Positions 9,356 through 17,521 of a DNA stretch of 54,343 nucleotides are shown here, in pieces. The position numbers and the translations under genes were made by a program. Within the stretch, counting starts at the first letter, position 1. Each line of letters opens with the position of its first letter. Under the pieces are notes generated by a model that was not told the origin of the DNA, made no database searches, and saw nothing but the letters and a program-made list of their open reading frames with translations. Source of the stretch: Gemmatimonadetes bacterium bin94. GTDB lineage: Bacteria; Gemmatimonadota; Gemmatimonadetes; Longimicrobiales; Gaopeijiaceae. The stretch is from the NCBI GenBank assembly GCA_002238865.1, contig MPNE01000028.1:1-54343 (forward strand). Direction: 5' to 3'.

Positions 9356-10486
9356 TCAGAACCCCACAATCTCGAGCGCCACTATTGACGATTCGCCCAA
9401 ACTGCCGGTGTGGAGCGTCCAAACCCTGCGCCCCCTTGCTTCCAGCAATCGCTGGCCGTCCGGAAGGCGAATCGAGCCAAGAAACCGACCGGACTGGAGG
9501 AAGACGTCATACATGGCTCCGGGTGCCCCGTGTCCGTCGAATGTTCCAGGCAACGGACGGTCTCGCTGAGCCCAGATTCTCCCGTCCAGGTCGACGACGA
9601 TTCGGGAGATGATCGGCGGGTTCGGCGGCACACCGAATTCGCGCAGAGCGTCCCGCCACGCGTCCGGCATTTCCACGTCCGTATCCTCCCCGCGCTCGGC
9701 AGGCGAGAGCGGGACTGCCTCGCCGACATGACAGAATCGAACGAGGCTCGTGCCATCACGGTCGAAGACTTCCAGTTCGTAGCGCCCGTCCGGGTTGGAG
9801 ACGACCCATGTCTCTGCACCGACACCCAGCAAGGCCCGCGGCCATGCGGCCAGTGTCGCACCCGCAAACCCTCTGGCACGGGACCACATGATCGTGTCGT
9901 TCACGGGATTGTCGGGAGACCAGCGGACGAAGGATCGGTCCTCCCAACCTTCCTCGATTGGGCCGGGGTATTCCAGCCACACGGTGCTGTCCGGTTGGAG
10001 GGCCACGAACCTGACCTGACCTGATGTGTAGACAGGTGACAGAAACGCCTGATCGACCGGCGTGACGCTGGCCGAATGGGAAGCAAGGTCAAGCGCAGCT
10101 ATCCGGAATGCCCCGAGGTCCAGGACAAGGAGCGTGTTGGCGTCCACCCAGGTCACCGCGGCGGGTGCCTGGACCTCCGCCGGGCCTTCGCCGCGAGTCA
10201 TGACCGGCCCCTGCCACTCACCGCCGGGGCCGAGAACGATGACTTCGGCCAGGCCCCAGTCTGCGATGGCGACCGATCCGTCAGGGCTGACTGCGACCCC
10301 AGCCGGCCGGAGCAGTGTTTCGTCGTCATTGAGGCCTCCGGCACGCCAGACCTCACGCCAGGAGAGCTCCGCAGGCCAGGCACCGAGGCTCGTGTTCGCT
10401 ACAACCTGACCATCGGGGTCCATGATTTCGCAAGGAGCGGAATCGGGCAAGTCGCACCCGGCGATCACGGCCGTCCAAAGCGACAT
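9356..10486 (-). CDS. Six-bladed beta-propeller lipoprotein
   Basis: The ATG at 10486 gives MSLWTAVIAGC, a very short lipoprotein signal, followed by a propeller with blades such as RPAGVAVSPDGSVAIADWG and the signature variant TRGEGPAEV. The open frame continues 93 codons upstream, but that part encodes an unrelated methyltransferase start (see 10601-10765), so the propeller gene proper is taken from 10486. No good Shine-Dalgarno sequence precedes this ATG, and the signal is shorter than usual, so the first residues may have been lost or replaced at the junction. It diverges in sequence from the type A and B propellers. Confidence 0.7.
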   Translation of the reverse strand: MSLWTAVIAGCDLPDSAPCEIMDPDGQVVANTSLGAWPAELSWREVWRAGGLNDDETLLRPAGVAVSPDGSVAIADWGLAEVIVLGPGGEWQGPVMTRGEGPAEVQAPAAVTWVDANTLLVLDLGAFRIAALDLASHSASVTPVDQAFLSPVYTSGQVRFVALQPDSTVWLEYPGPIEEGWEDRSFVRWSPDNPVNDTIMWSRARGFAGATLAAWPRALLGVGAETWVVSNPDGRYELEVFDRDGTSLVRFCHVGEAVPLSPAERGEDTDVEMPDAWRDALREFGVPPNPPIISRIVVDLDGRIWAQRDRPLPGTFDGHGAPGAMYDVFLQSGRFLGSIRLPDGQRLLEARGRRVWTLHTGSLGESSIVALEIVGF

Positions 10487-10600
10487 CCATGCCGGTCTTG
10501 TTTCGATGCGTCTCACGATGCCCTCCGGACGGCTCGTCAAATCACCCTGGGGACGGCCCCTCGGGCTCCGGCCTGGTGGCAGTCTTCGAGTCTCGACACC

Positions 10601-10765
10601 CGTACCAGATAGCAGCTCCTCGACAATCAGCCCCTGGCCGGCACCGGCGACCAATACGGGTTGGCGAATGTCGCCGAGGATCAGACGCACGCTCGACAGG
10701 CTCAGGTAGTTGTCTTCGATGCGCCAATGATGTGGTGCCAGCGTGTCCCAGTAGTGCTCGCTCAC
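10601..10765 (-). pseudogene. 5' fragment of a class I SAM-dependent methyltransferase
   Basis: The first 52 codons read SEHYWDTLAPHHWRIEDNYLS..., then PVLVAGAGQGLIVEELL, which is the start of a class I methyltransferase with the glycine-rich SAM-binding motif I. After this point the similarity to a methyltransferase stops and the frame runs without a break into the propeller gene at 9356-10486. A complete enzyme would need another 150 residues or more. It is best explained as a deletion junction, although a read-through fusion protein of 469 residues would be possible. Confidence 0.6.
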
Positions 10766-10799
10766 CGTCGATCCGCCATTGACCTGAGGAAACCGCCCG

Positions 10800-13010
10800 C
10801 TACCGCCTCACGCGCACTACGTCGCGAATCCGGTCGCGCACCTCTTCGGCGCGACCCCCTTCCTCCAGCAGGCTCCAGAGCCGCTCGATCGTCCGCGCGT
10901 CAACATAGCCGGGCACGGTCGTCCGCCAGCCCTGATCCGCGCGGAACCGGTCCACCGCTTCCACCGTCTCCTGGTCGTAGACGAGCACGCCGGGCGAATC
11001 GACGGATGGGGAGGGCGAGGCGGGGCCGAAGTAGCCCAGCGCGTGGAGCATCACCTTCAGCTGGAACACGTCACGGCCCACGAACTGCTCGAGTCTGCGG
11101 AAGCCGAGCGTCTCGGACGCCACCGCGTAGATCCGGCGCAGTTCGCCGACCGGCTCCGGGTGTTCGCACACGTTGATGTCGGCCGTGACCCCGTCGGGGC
11201 GACGGGACATTCCGGGCCGCGGATCCGCCACCAGCACCGCCGCGGACTGGGTCTCCCCGTGACGGCCGTCGCCGCCCAGGAGCTGGCCCGCCCGCAGCGA
11301 CTCGATCAGCCTGTCGGCGAGGTGGCGCCCCGATCCCTCACTTCTCTCGAAGACGACGGCCACGGAATCCACCACCGCCGTGCCGACCAGCGAGTTTCCC
11401 TGCACGGCGTAGTGCAAGCCCGTCCGCTCGGCCACCCAGTCGCCCTGCTCTTCGGCTCCGTACTGCCCCGATCCCGTCCACTGCGCCGACCGCCCATCCG
11501 CACCGATCACACCCACTTGCCTGCGCTCGCGACCCTCGTCCGCGGCCACCACCCTGTCCATGGCTTCCTGCGGCGCCACCCCCTGTTCCAGCAGATCGAG
11601 CAGGTCGTTGCCGTACTCCACCCGGGTGCCCCCCTGGGTGGCCACGGCGCCTACACCCGCACGGACCCAGGGGACCGCGTTGCCCACGCAGGGGTTCCGC
11701 GTCGTGACCGCCACGCCCGATTCACCGGTCGAGGGATCGATCGCCACGATCGAGAAGGTGTTGAACAACGGCTCGATGTCGTTGGGAACCGGTTCCAGCC
11801 GGACCACGGCGGTTAGCTCCTCGGCGTGCTCCAGGGCCAGGTAGACGAGTCCGTCCGGGCCCTCGCGGACGTCACGGATCCGTCCCAGCTCTCCTTCGAG
11901 GAGCGTCTCCAGGCTGACAGCGTCGCGACCTTCCAGCGTCACGCGGGCGAGCTGCTGGCCGACCATTCCGCCGACGAATGCGCTGCCGCGCCACCAGGGG
12001 AATGCGTCCCCACGGTAGACCACCATGCCCGAGACACCGATCGAAGGCGTCCAGACGAACCTGGACGACTCCAGGCCCGGGCGTTCCGTCTCGTTGGTGA
12101 ACACGGTGCCGTCGTAGTTGATGCCGTGGGAGACCACCGGCCAACCGTAGTTGGCTCCGGCCACGATCAGGTTGAGTTCGTCCCCGCCGCGGGGGCCGTG
12201 CTCGTTCGACCAGACGTCTCCGGTGAGCGGATCGACCGCGAGCCCCTGGATGTTCCGGTGGCCGTAGCTCCAGACCTCGGGGAGGGCATCGTCCCGTCCG
12301 ACGAACGGGTTGTCGGAGGGCACGCTCCCGTCGTCGTGAAGGCGCACGATGGACCCCATGTGATTGCTCAGGTCCAGCGCCGGGTGATCGGCCAGCGCGT
12401 TCGGTGTCACCATCCGGTCGCCCACCGCGACGTACAGATAACCGTCCAGGCCGAACGCCATCCGGCCGGCGAAGTGATTGTTGTTGTCGCCCCAGGCGTC
12501 GGCTTCGAAGATCTCTTCCACGTCCGTCACCCGGTCCCCCTCCCACCTTCCCCGGACCACCGCGGTGGCCCCCTCCGACCCGTCGTCGTTAGGCTTGCCG
12601 TAGCTCAGGTACAACCACCGATTCCGCGCGAAGTCGGGGTGAGGAAGAACGTCCATGAAGCCGCCCTGCCCCTGTTCGCGATAGACCGCGGGCAGACCCG
12701 CTACCGGGTCCGGCTGAAGGGCACCGTCCCGGACCACCCGGAGTCTTCCGGGACGTTCCACAATCAGCATCTCCCCTCCCGGAAGCCACGCCATCGACCA
12801 GGGATGGTCCAGTCCGTCCGCGACCGTCGTCACCCGGAAGTCGTGGCGGGCCGACGAATGCACCCGGTCGGCGTTATCGTTGCCGGCAGGCTGCTGCGAC
12901 GGCGGTGCGGGCGAGCACGCGCAAGCCAGGGCGGCGATCACTACGCTCGTCCTGATCAGTGCAAGTCGCAGCCAGGAGCGTCCCTCTGAAACCGTGATTC
13001 GTTCCGTCAT
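10800..13010 (-). CDS. Lipoprotein fusion: PQQ-type sugar dehydrogenase - DUF1028 - peptidoglycan-binding-like domain
   Basis: The 736-residue protein has an export signal ending around C30/C32. Residues about 55-405 are a soluble glucose/sorbosone dehydrogenase (GSDH, YliI-like) propeller, with VADGLDHPWSMAWLPGGEMLI, GQGGFMDVLPHPDF, WSYGHRNIQGLA, NEHGPRGGDELN and NYGWPVVSHG. These proteins oxidise sugars with PQQ in the periplasm. Residues about 416-625 are a DUF1028 domain (NTFSIVAIDPSTGESGVAV, CVGNAVPWVRAGVGAVATQG), a predicted Ntn-hydrolase-like fold. Residues about 645-715 resemble the putative peptidoglycan-binding tail found on some DUF1028 proteins (DQETVEAVDRFRADQGW, ARTIERLW). The domains are usually encoded separately, so the fusion is notable. 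It reads as one uninterrupted frame. Confidence 0.85.
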   Translation of the reverse strand: MTERITVSEGRSWLRLALIRTSVVIAALACACSPAPPSQQPAGNDNADRVHSSARHDFRVTTVADGLDHPWSMAWLPGGEMLIVERPGRLRVVRDGALQPDPVAGLPAVYREQGQGGFMDVLPHPDFARNRWLYLSYGKPNDDGSEGATAVVRGRWEGDRVTDVEEIFEADAWGDNNNHFAGRMAFGLDGYLYVAVGDRMVTPNALADHPALDLSNHMGSIVRLHDDGSVPSDNPFVGRDDALPEVWSYGHRNIQGLAVDPLTGDVWSNEHGPRGGDELNLIVAGANYGWPVVSHGINYDGTVFTNETERPGLESSRFVWTPSIGVSGMVVYRGDAFPWWRGSAFVGGMVGQQLARVTLEGRDAVSLETLLEGELGRIRDVREGPDGLVYLALEHAEELTAVVRLEPVPNDIEPLFNTFSIVAIDPSTGESGVAVTTRNPCVGNAVPWVRAGVGAVATQGGTRVEYGNDLLDLLEQGVAPQEAMDRVVAADEGRERRQVGVIGADGRSAQWTGSGQYGAEEQGDWVAERTGLHYAVQGNSLVGTAVVDSVAVVFERSEGSGRHLADRLIESLRAGQLLGGDGRHGETQSAAVLVADPRPGMSRRPDGVTADINVCEHPEPVGELRRIYAVASETLGFRRLEQFVGRDVFQLKVMLHALGYFGPASPSPSVDSPGVLVYDQETVEAVDRFRADQGWRTTVPGYVDARTIERLWSLLEEGGRAEEVRDRIRDVVRVRR

Positions 13011-13032
13011 CGTGTCCTCTTTCCGGTCTGGC

Positions 13033-13305
13033 TCATTCCGTGAACAGATCGGAGTGGGTGCCAGTGCGGATCAAATGCAGTTCGTTACCTCTGACGCAGT
13101 ATATCACGAGGCAGTCGGGTTCAATGTGTGCCTCCCGATGTCCTTTCCAAATGCCCCGAAGCGGATGATCGCGATGTCGTGCGGCCAATGGTTCCTGCTC
13201 GATCAGCGACTCCAGCAGCACCCGCAGCTTGCTCAGATCCTTGCCTCGCGCCCCGGCTTTTCGGACATCGCGCTTGAGCCGGGAGGAACGTACGGGGATC
13301 AGCAC
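13033..13305 (-). CDS. yafQ: YafQ-family RelE-type toxin
   Basis: The 90-residue product shows the YafQ pattern: an N-terminal basic helix (SSRLKRDVRKAGARGKDLSKL), LAARHRDHPLRGIWKGHREAHIEPDCLVIYCV with the histidines used for catalysis, and the C-terminal LHLIRTGTHSDLF. YafQ cleaves mRNA on the ribosome. The probable start is a GTG one base after the antitoxin stop codon. The domain is complete. Confidence 0.92.
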   Translation of the reverse strand: MLIPVRSSRLKRDVRKAGARGKDLSKLRVLLESLIEQEPLAARHRDHPLRGIWKGHREAHIEPDCLVIYCVRGNELHLIRTGTHSDLFTE

Positions 13306-13306
13306 G

Positions 13307-13564
13307 TCAGATGTCGAGGTCGCGGAACAGCTCCTCGGCGCTGTCGAAACGCTGACCCTTACCGTCGTCCAGTTCCTTCATGGCCCTTAGGGTGGTCGGG
13401 TTTGGTACCTGGACGGTGAACGGCAGTCGCTTCTCTTCCGCAACACGCAGCAGCACCAGGCGGATCACGTCGGACACGGACAAACCCATGGCCTTAAGCG
13501 CCTCGGTGGCGCGTGCTTTGGTGTTGCTGTCGATTCTCGCGCGCACAACGGTGTCGGTGCTCAT
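13307..13564 (-). CDS. dinJ: DinJ/RelB-family antitoxin
   Basis: The 85-residue product (STDTVVRARIDSNTKARATEAL, then MGLSVSDVIRLVLLRVAEEKRLPF) is a ribbon-helix-helix DinJ/RelB antitoxin, and the tail RFDSAEELFRDLDI is the toxin-binding part. AAGGAGGAGA precedes the ATG at a good distance. The open frame continues far upstream, but the ribbon-helix-helix start and the ribosome site fix the start at 13564. It precedes yafQ. Confidence 0.92.
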   Translation of the reverse strand: MSTDTVVRARIDSNTKARATEALKAMGLSVSDVIRLVLLRVAEEKRLPFTVQVPNPTTLRAMKELDDGKGQRFDSAEELFRDLDI

Positions 13565-13580
13565 CCTGGATCTCCTCCTT

Positions 13581-13603
13581 GTTGTAGCGTTATTGTAGCT
13601 ACA
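13581..13603. promoter_or_regulatory. Probable DinJ operator
   Basis: The palindrome TGTAGCTACA (13594-13603) is accompanied by a further half-site TGTAGC at 13583-13588. Both are just upstream of dinJ and match the expected position of an autoregulatory site for a ribbon-helix-helix antitoxin. The assignment rests on position and symmetry only. Confidence 0.5.
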
Positions 13604-13666
13604 CATGGTAACTGCGGCAAGCTGCGCGACCAGTGGTTGCCGCCCCCCCAAAGCCGGAGACAAGGA

Positions 13667-14707
13667 ATGAAAGCCTACGCCATCGTGACGACCCTCCTCA
13701 CCCTGCTGGGCCTGGTGGGTCTGTTCTCCCTCCGGGTCCTCGGTCTCTACAGCCACCAGGCGTTGGCGGTCGTACTGCTGCTCGGCTTCGTCTGGGCGGT
13801 CGCGAACCGAAGCTGGCTGGCGTGGAAAGGGCGACTGGATACGGGGTTGCTGCGCGGACTCGGGAGCCGCGACAAACGGCCCCAGCTCCTGGGAGCGGCG
13901 GGACGCGCGAGCTTCTGGGCCATGACCGCCGCCGCGTGCCTGGCGGTTTTTCCGCGCTCTGCGGAGATGACGCCTCTGATCGCCGGCCTGGTCGTCGTCT
14001 CCGTGCTGCGTGTCGCGGCTTCGTTCCTCGTCTCGCGCCGGACCAACCCCGGGCCCGCCCTCGTCATGGCGGCGGGCGCATTGGTCCTGGCATTCGATCT
14101 CGGTCGCGCCGTCCTGGGCGGGCGCTTCGGGAAGGGCGCGGCCGCCGTCGTCCAGATTGCTCCACCCTTCGACGGGGAGTGGCTGGTGCTGCAAGGCGGT
14201 CCAAGTCCTCTTCAGAGTCACCATCTCGTGGCCTACAACCAGCAGTTTGCCCTCGATCTCGTTCGGCTGGGCGACGGCGCGATCTTCACCGACGAGACGG
14301 GCAACGCGGGCGTTCACAGCTGGGAGCAACCGCTGCAGTCGCCCGCGGACGGTACGGTGGTCGTCGCGCGGGACGGGATGGAGGATTCAGAGGGCGTCAA
14401 CCTCGTGTCCGATCGTGCGGACGCGGCAGGGAACGTCATCGTCATTGAGCTCGACAGCGGCCATTTCGTCGTCCTTGCGCACCTCCGGCACGGAACGCTC
14501 CAGGTCAGCGAGGGCGACAGGGTTCGGAAGGGAGATCCGCTGGCCCTGGTCGGCAACTCCGGGAACACGACCATGTCACACCTTCACCTCCAGGTGCAGA
14601 CTCACAGCGACCTCTGGGATCCCGACAACCGCTCCTTGCCCTTCGCATTCGAGCCTGAGGGCCGCGTCTTGGCTCGGAATGATCGGGTTGGGGGCCCGGC
14701 GCGGTAG
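13667..14707 (+). CDS. Membrane-anchored M23-family peptidase
   Basis: The N-terminal 140 residues contain several hydrophobic segments (YAIVTTLLTLLGLVGLFSL, ALAVVLLLGFVWAVA, a third near FWAMTAAACLAVF, and further ones to about residue 145). The C-terminal half is an M23 (LytM-like) domain: NQQFALDLV with the metal-ligand aspartate, SPADGTVVVARDG, LAHLRHGTLQVSEGDRVRKGDPLALVGNSGNT and SHLHLQVQ with the HxH motif. M23 enzymes cut peptidoglycan cross-bridges outside the cytoplasm, and the topology would display the domain on the outer face. I chose the ATG at 13667 behind GGAGACAAGG. It diverges from the dinJ-yafQ operon. Confidence 0.85.
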   Translation: MKAYAIVTTLLTLLGLVGLFSLRVLGLYSHQALAVVLLLGFVWAVANRSWLAWKGRLDTGLLRGLGSRDKRPQLLGAAGRASFWAMTAAACLAVFPRSAEMTPLIAGLVVVSVLRVAASFLVSRRTNPGPALVMAAGALVLAFDLGRAVLGGRFGKGAAAVVQIAPPFDGEWLVLQGGPSPLQSHHLVAYNQQFALDLVRLGDGAIFTDETGNAGVHSWEQPLQSPADGTVVVARDGMEDSEGVNLVSDRADAAGNVIVIELDSGHFVVLAHLRHGTLQVSEGDRVRKGDPLALVGNSGNTTMSHLHLQVQTHSDLWDPDNRSLPFAFEPEGRVLARNDRVGGPAR

Positions 14708-14773
14708 CTCCGGCGGATATCACCGGGCCGCAAGGCGTGCTTCCGCCCCGCCCTGTCAACTGTGAGTGACATG

Positions 14774-14793
14774 ATGTAAGGTGGAGTTTACAT
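14774..14793. repeat. Dispersed palindrome ATGTAA-N8-TTACAT, copy 1
   Basis: ATGTAA and TTACAT flank eight bases (GGTGGAGT). The element is 46 bases upstream of the propeller gene at 14839. The same 20-base architecture recurs at 36866, 44506/44527 and 53623. It could be an operator or part of a small repeat element. Confidence 0.6.
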
Positions 14794-14838
14794 CCGGTCA
14801 GACTCTGGGCAACCCGTTCCCCCCAGGAGAACCCACCC

Positions 14839-16086
14839 ATGCCGGCACCAATGGCCGCATCCGCCGCAGTCGCCGTCTCATTCGGTCGCCCGCGAACCCG
14901 AATCCACCTCATCCTCGCCCTCGTGGCACCGCTCGCCGCCTGCTCCCCCGACCCCTCCACCCCCGCCCACACCGCACCCCACGTCGCCGACAGCGCAGGC
15001 GTGCGGCTAGTCACCTACGACCACACCCCAACCACCGCCGCCCCCTTCCAACTCGCCCCCGAGCCCCGCTACCGCCACGGCGCCAACCCCGGTGACTACG
15101 CCTTCCAGGAGGTCAGCATCGGCCGGCTCCTGCCAGACGGCAACGCCGTCGTCTACGACCCATGGAACGCCGAACTGGTCGTGCTCGGCCCCGACGGCAC
15201 GACACACGAAGCGCTCGCCACGGAGGGAGAGGGACCGGGAGAAGTCAGCTTCGTCGCCGCCATACTTCCGCTTGGGCGGGACAGCATCCTGATCGCCGAC
15301 CCCGGCCTCGCCCGCGCGACCCTCTTCGTCGGCGATTCGGTGGCCGGCATCTCGGCCCTCCCGCGCGGCGCCCGCCTCGAAGTGGAGGGAATCGGTGCAT
15401 CCGGCGAGTTGCTGCTGGCCACTGTCGTGGGCGCGTGGGGCTTCGAAGGGGAGTGGCTCCCCGGGCATATGGCCCGGTTCGACGCGGAGTCCGGCGCCCT
15501 CGACACGGTCGCGGCGTTCGACTTCTGGCCGCGTACCCCGCCCGGGATGCAACGGAACCTGATCGGAGCCGTCGGCGAGGTGACGGTCGCCACCGGGCAC
15601 TTCATCCAGACCCGGTCCGACAAGGCGGAAGTCACCTGGCGCCTGCCCGACGGCACCGTAACGCAGATCGTCCGATGGCAAGGCGAGCCGGCTCTTCTGA
15701 CCGAGGAATGGCTGGCACCCGTCGAGGCCGAGCACCGGATGCAGGTCCGCATGCACAGCCCCGACCTTTCCGAAGCCCGGGTCGCGGAAATCACCCGGAG
15801 TGACATGGGCGCTTATCGCGCCATCATCGGCCGGCCGATGCCGCTCTTCGGTTCCCCGTTCGCCGACGCCGAGGGAAGGGTATGGCTACCCTCCTACAAG
15901 CCGGGCGGCGAGCGGCACAGCATGGCGCCCTACACGGTGATCGCGCCCGACGGAGAGTGGCTTGGCACGGTAGAGGCTGCGCGCGGGTTCCATATTCTCG
16001 ATGCAGGCGCCGGGCTCGTCCTGGGCGTGGAGCGGGACGAAATGGACGTGGAGAGCGTGGTGGTGTTCGAGTTGATTCTCGGCTAG
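14839..16086 (+). CDS. Six-bladed beta-propeller lipoprotein, type B
   Basis: The signal peptide ends at a lipobox (LALVAPLAAC) and the mature protein begins with a proline-rich linker, then DSAGVRLVTYDHTPTTAAPFQL, YRHGANPGDYAFQEVSIGRL and TEGEGPGEV. It is a close paralogue of the protein at 7476-8690: the opening blades and the C-terminus (WLGTVEAARGFHILD, ERDEMDVESVVVFEL) match in order and spacing. Unlike the two other type B genes it has no type A partner upstream. The start at 14839 follows AGGAGAACCC. A copy of the dispersed palindrome lies in its promoter region. Confidence 0.85.
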   Translation: MPAPMAASAAVAVSFGRPRTRIHLILALVAPLAACSPDPSTPAHTAPHVADSAGVRLVTYDHTPTTAAPFQLAPEPRYRHGANPGDYAFQEVSIGRLLPDGNAVVYDPWNAELVVLGPDGTTHEALATEGEGPGEVSFVAAILPLGRDSILIADPGLARATLFVGDSVAGISALPRGARLEVEGIGASGELLLATVVGAWGFEGEWLPGHMARFDAESGALDTVAAFDFWPRTPPGMQRNLIGAVGEVTVATGHFIQTRSDKAEVTWRLPDGTVTQIVRWQGEPALLTEEWLAPVEAEHRMQVRMHSPDLSEARVAEITRSDMGAYRAIIGRPMPLFGSPFADAEGRVWLPSYKPGGERHSMAPYTVIAPDGEWLGTVEAARGFHILDAGAGLVLGVERDEMDVESVVVFELILG

Positions 16087-16306
16087 TTGCGCAAGAGCTC
16101 TGTCGCGAGCGCGATTACCCATCTGGGCCGGACTCCACAGTACCATTCCAGGCCACGTGGTGCTGCAGTACCGGCGCTAGTGGCTCCCAATGGATCCGCT
16201 ACGCTCGCTCTTCTGGGTAATCGCGCGGACCAAGCGCTGGATCACTATTTCTCGAGCCCGTTCCGGCAGTGTCTCGACTGCCTTCCACAGCTGGCCCGTG
16301 CAGGAA

Positions 16307-17521
16307 CTACTCCGATATCGGTACCAGTCTGCGCCCCTGGACCTGTCCCGAGTACCGAGCGTCGACATGCAGCCCCCAGACATGCGTGTGGGTAGCGTCG
16401 CCAAGCCGGAATTCTTCCGGCAACAACACATGGCGTGGCATGGCAGTTGGGTCCGTGCGATCGATAACGTACCAGATGGCCAGCGAGTCGTGCGACTCAC
16501 CGCTTCGAAGCCATACCTCATTCGATGCCGTTGTCACGACCGAGGTTACGGGCGGCAGATGATCAGGAACGTAGAGGGCCGCTTCGACCATTTCGTAGAC
16601 AGTCGAAGTCGCCAACGTGTCTGCACTCGACCGTAGCGGTTCTGTTATGCTACGCATCTTCGCTGCGATAGCCGCCTCGACACGTTGCCGTTCCAGTGGC
16701 ACCAAAGGCACCCGCACTCGCGCTTCAAGGACAGTGTCGTTGCCTGGTGCGATTTCGACCACGGCAACTTCGCCCGTGCCTTCATTCCTCTTGACGATTC
16801 CCAACGCGCCCGCCTGTTGGTTGAAGTAGATCAAGTGGTGATCGGCGAAGGGCTGGCCCGAGAACGTCTGGCTCCCACGCAACGCGACGCCAAAGTCACG
16901 TCCATACGAATCGTGAATGGCGAGCGTATCAGCCACCCATCCCTCTTCGGCCAAGCGGAGATGGGCCACGGCGACCTGCCACCCCGGGTGTCCCGCTTGC
17001 CAGTCGAATACACGGTGCGGGAAGGGAAACCGCTCACGGGCCAGGAGGGTCCCGTCACCGAGAATCGCGGTCCCTCCTCCGAGCCACTCGTCGGACGGGC
17101 CTGGTACCGCCCGCTCGAGACGACCTTCGAGCGAGAATCGCCCCGGCCCGCCGTCAAATCGGACCCAGAGCCCGGCCGAGTCCAACTGGACGCCTCGCGG
17201 GTTACCCAAGGGTGCGACCTCGTCGCGTGACCCCAACTCGAACACGGGCCCGCCCAAGCGATCAGGATCCCAAACCGTGACCCGTCGAGACTGAAGGACA
17301 GCGATCGTGTTGCCGTTCGCGGCGGACCTCACTCCTACCAGCAACGGCAACGCATCGTCCGTCCCCGGTTCTCCCCCGATGACCATGTCGGGTTCCGTCG
17401 ACCAGTCCTGCGGCGAAGTACGGATACCTCCTTCCGCCGACTTCGCAAGACTCATGGTGCAGGGTAGGGCGGCGAGCCAGAGCAACACAATGCGTCCCGA
17501 GACAAGTCCCTTACCCGTCAT
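16307..17521 (-). CDS. Divergent beta-propeller secreted protein
   Basis: The 404-residue product has an export signal (IVLLWLAALPCTMSLAKSA) and propeller-like repeats (SAANGNTIAVLQSRRVTVWDP, GNPRGVQLDSAGLWVRFDG), but the GEGPGEF signature is lost, with only GSRDEVAPLGNPRG at the equivalent place. Its C-terminal region (ALYVPDHLPPVTSVVTTASNEVWLR, HVWGLHVDARY) matches that of the preceding gene product (ALYVPEHYPPVQDPAVLSNGEIWMR, HVWGTRYDSFDVRYV), so the two are paralogues. Its ATG overlaps the stop of that gene (ATGA). It is the last gene of the three-gene unit under promoter A. Confidence 0.75.
   Translation of the reverse strand: MTGKGLVSGRIVLLWLAALPCTMSLAKSAEGGIRTSPQDWSTEPDMVIGGEPGTDDALPLLVGVRSAANGNTIAVLQSRRVTVWDPDRLGGPVFELGSRDEVAPLGNPRGVQLDSAGLWVRFDGGPGRFSLEGRLERAVPGPSDEWLGGGTAILGDGTLLARERFPFPHRVFDWQAGHPGWQVAVAHLRLAEEGWVADTLAIHDSYGRDFGVALRGSQTFSGQPFADHHLIYFNQQAGALGIVKRNEGTGEVAVVEIAPGNDTVLEARVRVPLVPLERQRVEAAIAAKMRSITEPLRSSADTLATSTVYEMVEAALYVPDHLPPVTSVVTTASNEVWLRSGESHDSLAIWYVIDRTDPTAMPRHVLLPEEFRLGDATHTHVWGLHVDARYSGQVQGRRLVPISE

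Noticed and set aside
11826-12989. Long open frame on the plus strand (387 codons)
   Set aside because: It is antisense to the sugar dehydrogenase fusion and shows no domain.
13565-14329. A 340-residue protein ending in the DinJ sequence
   Set aside because: The upstream part is antisense to the M23 peptidase gene; the ribosome site and ribbon-helix-helix start place the antitoxin start at 13564.
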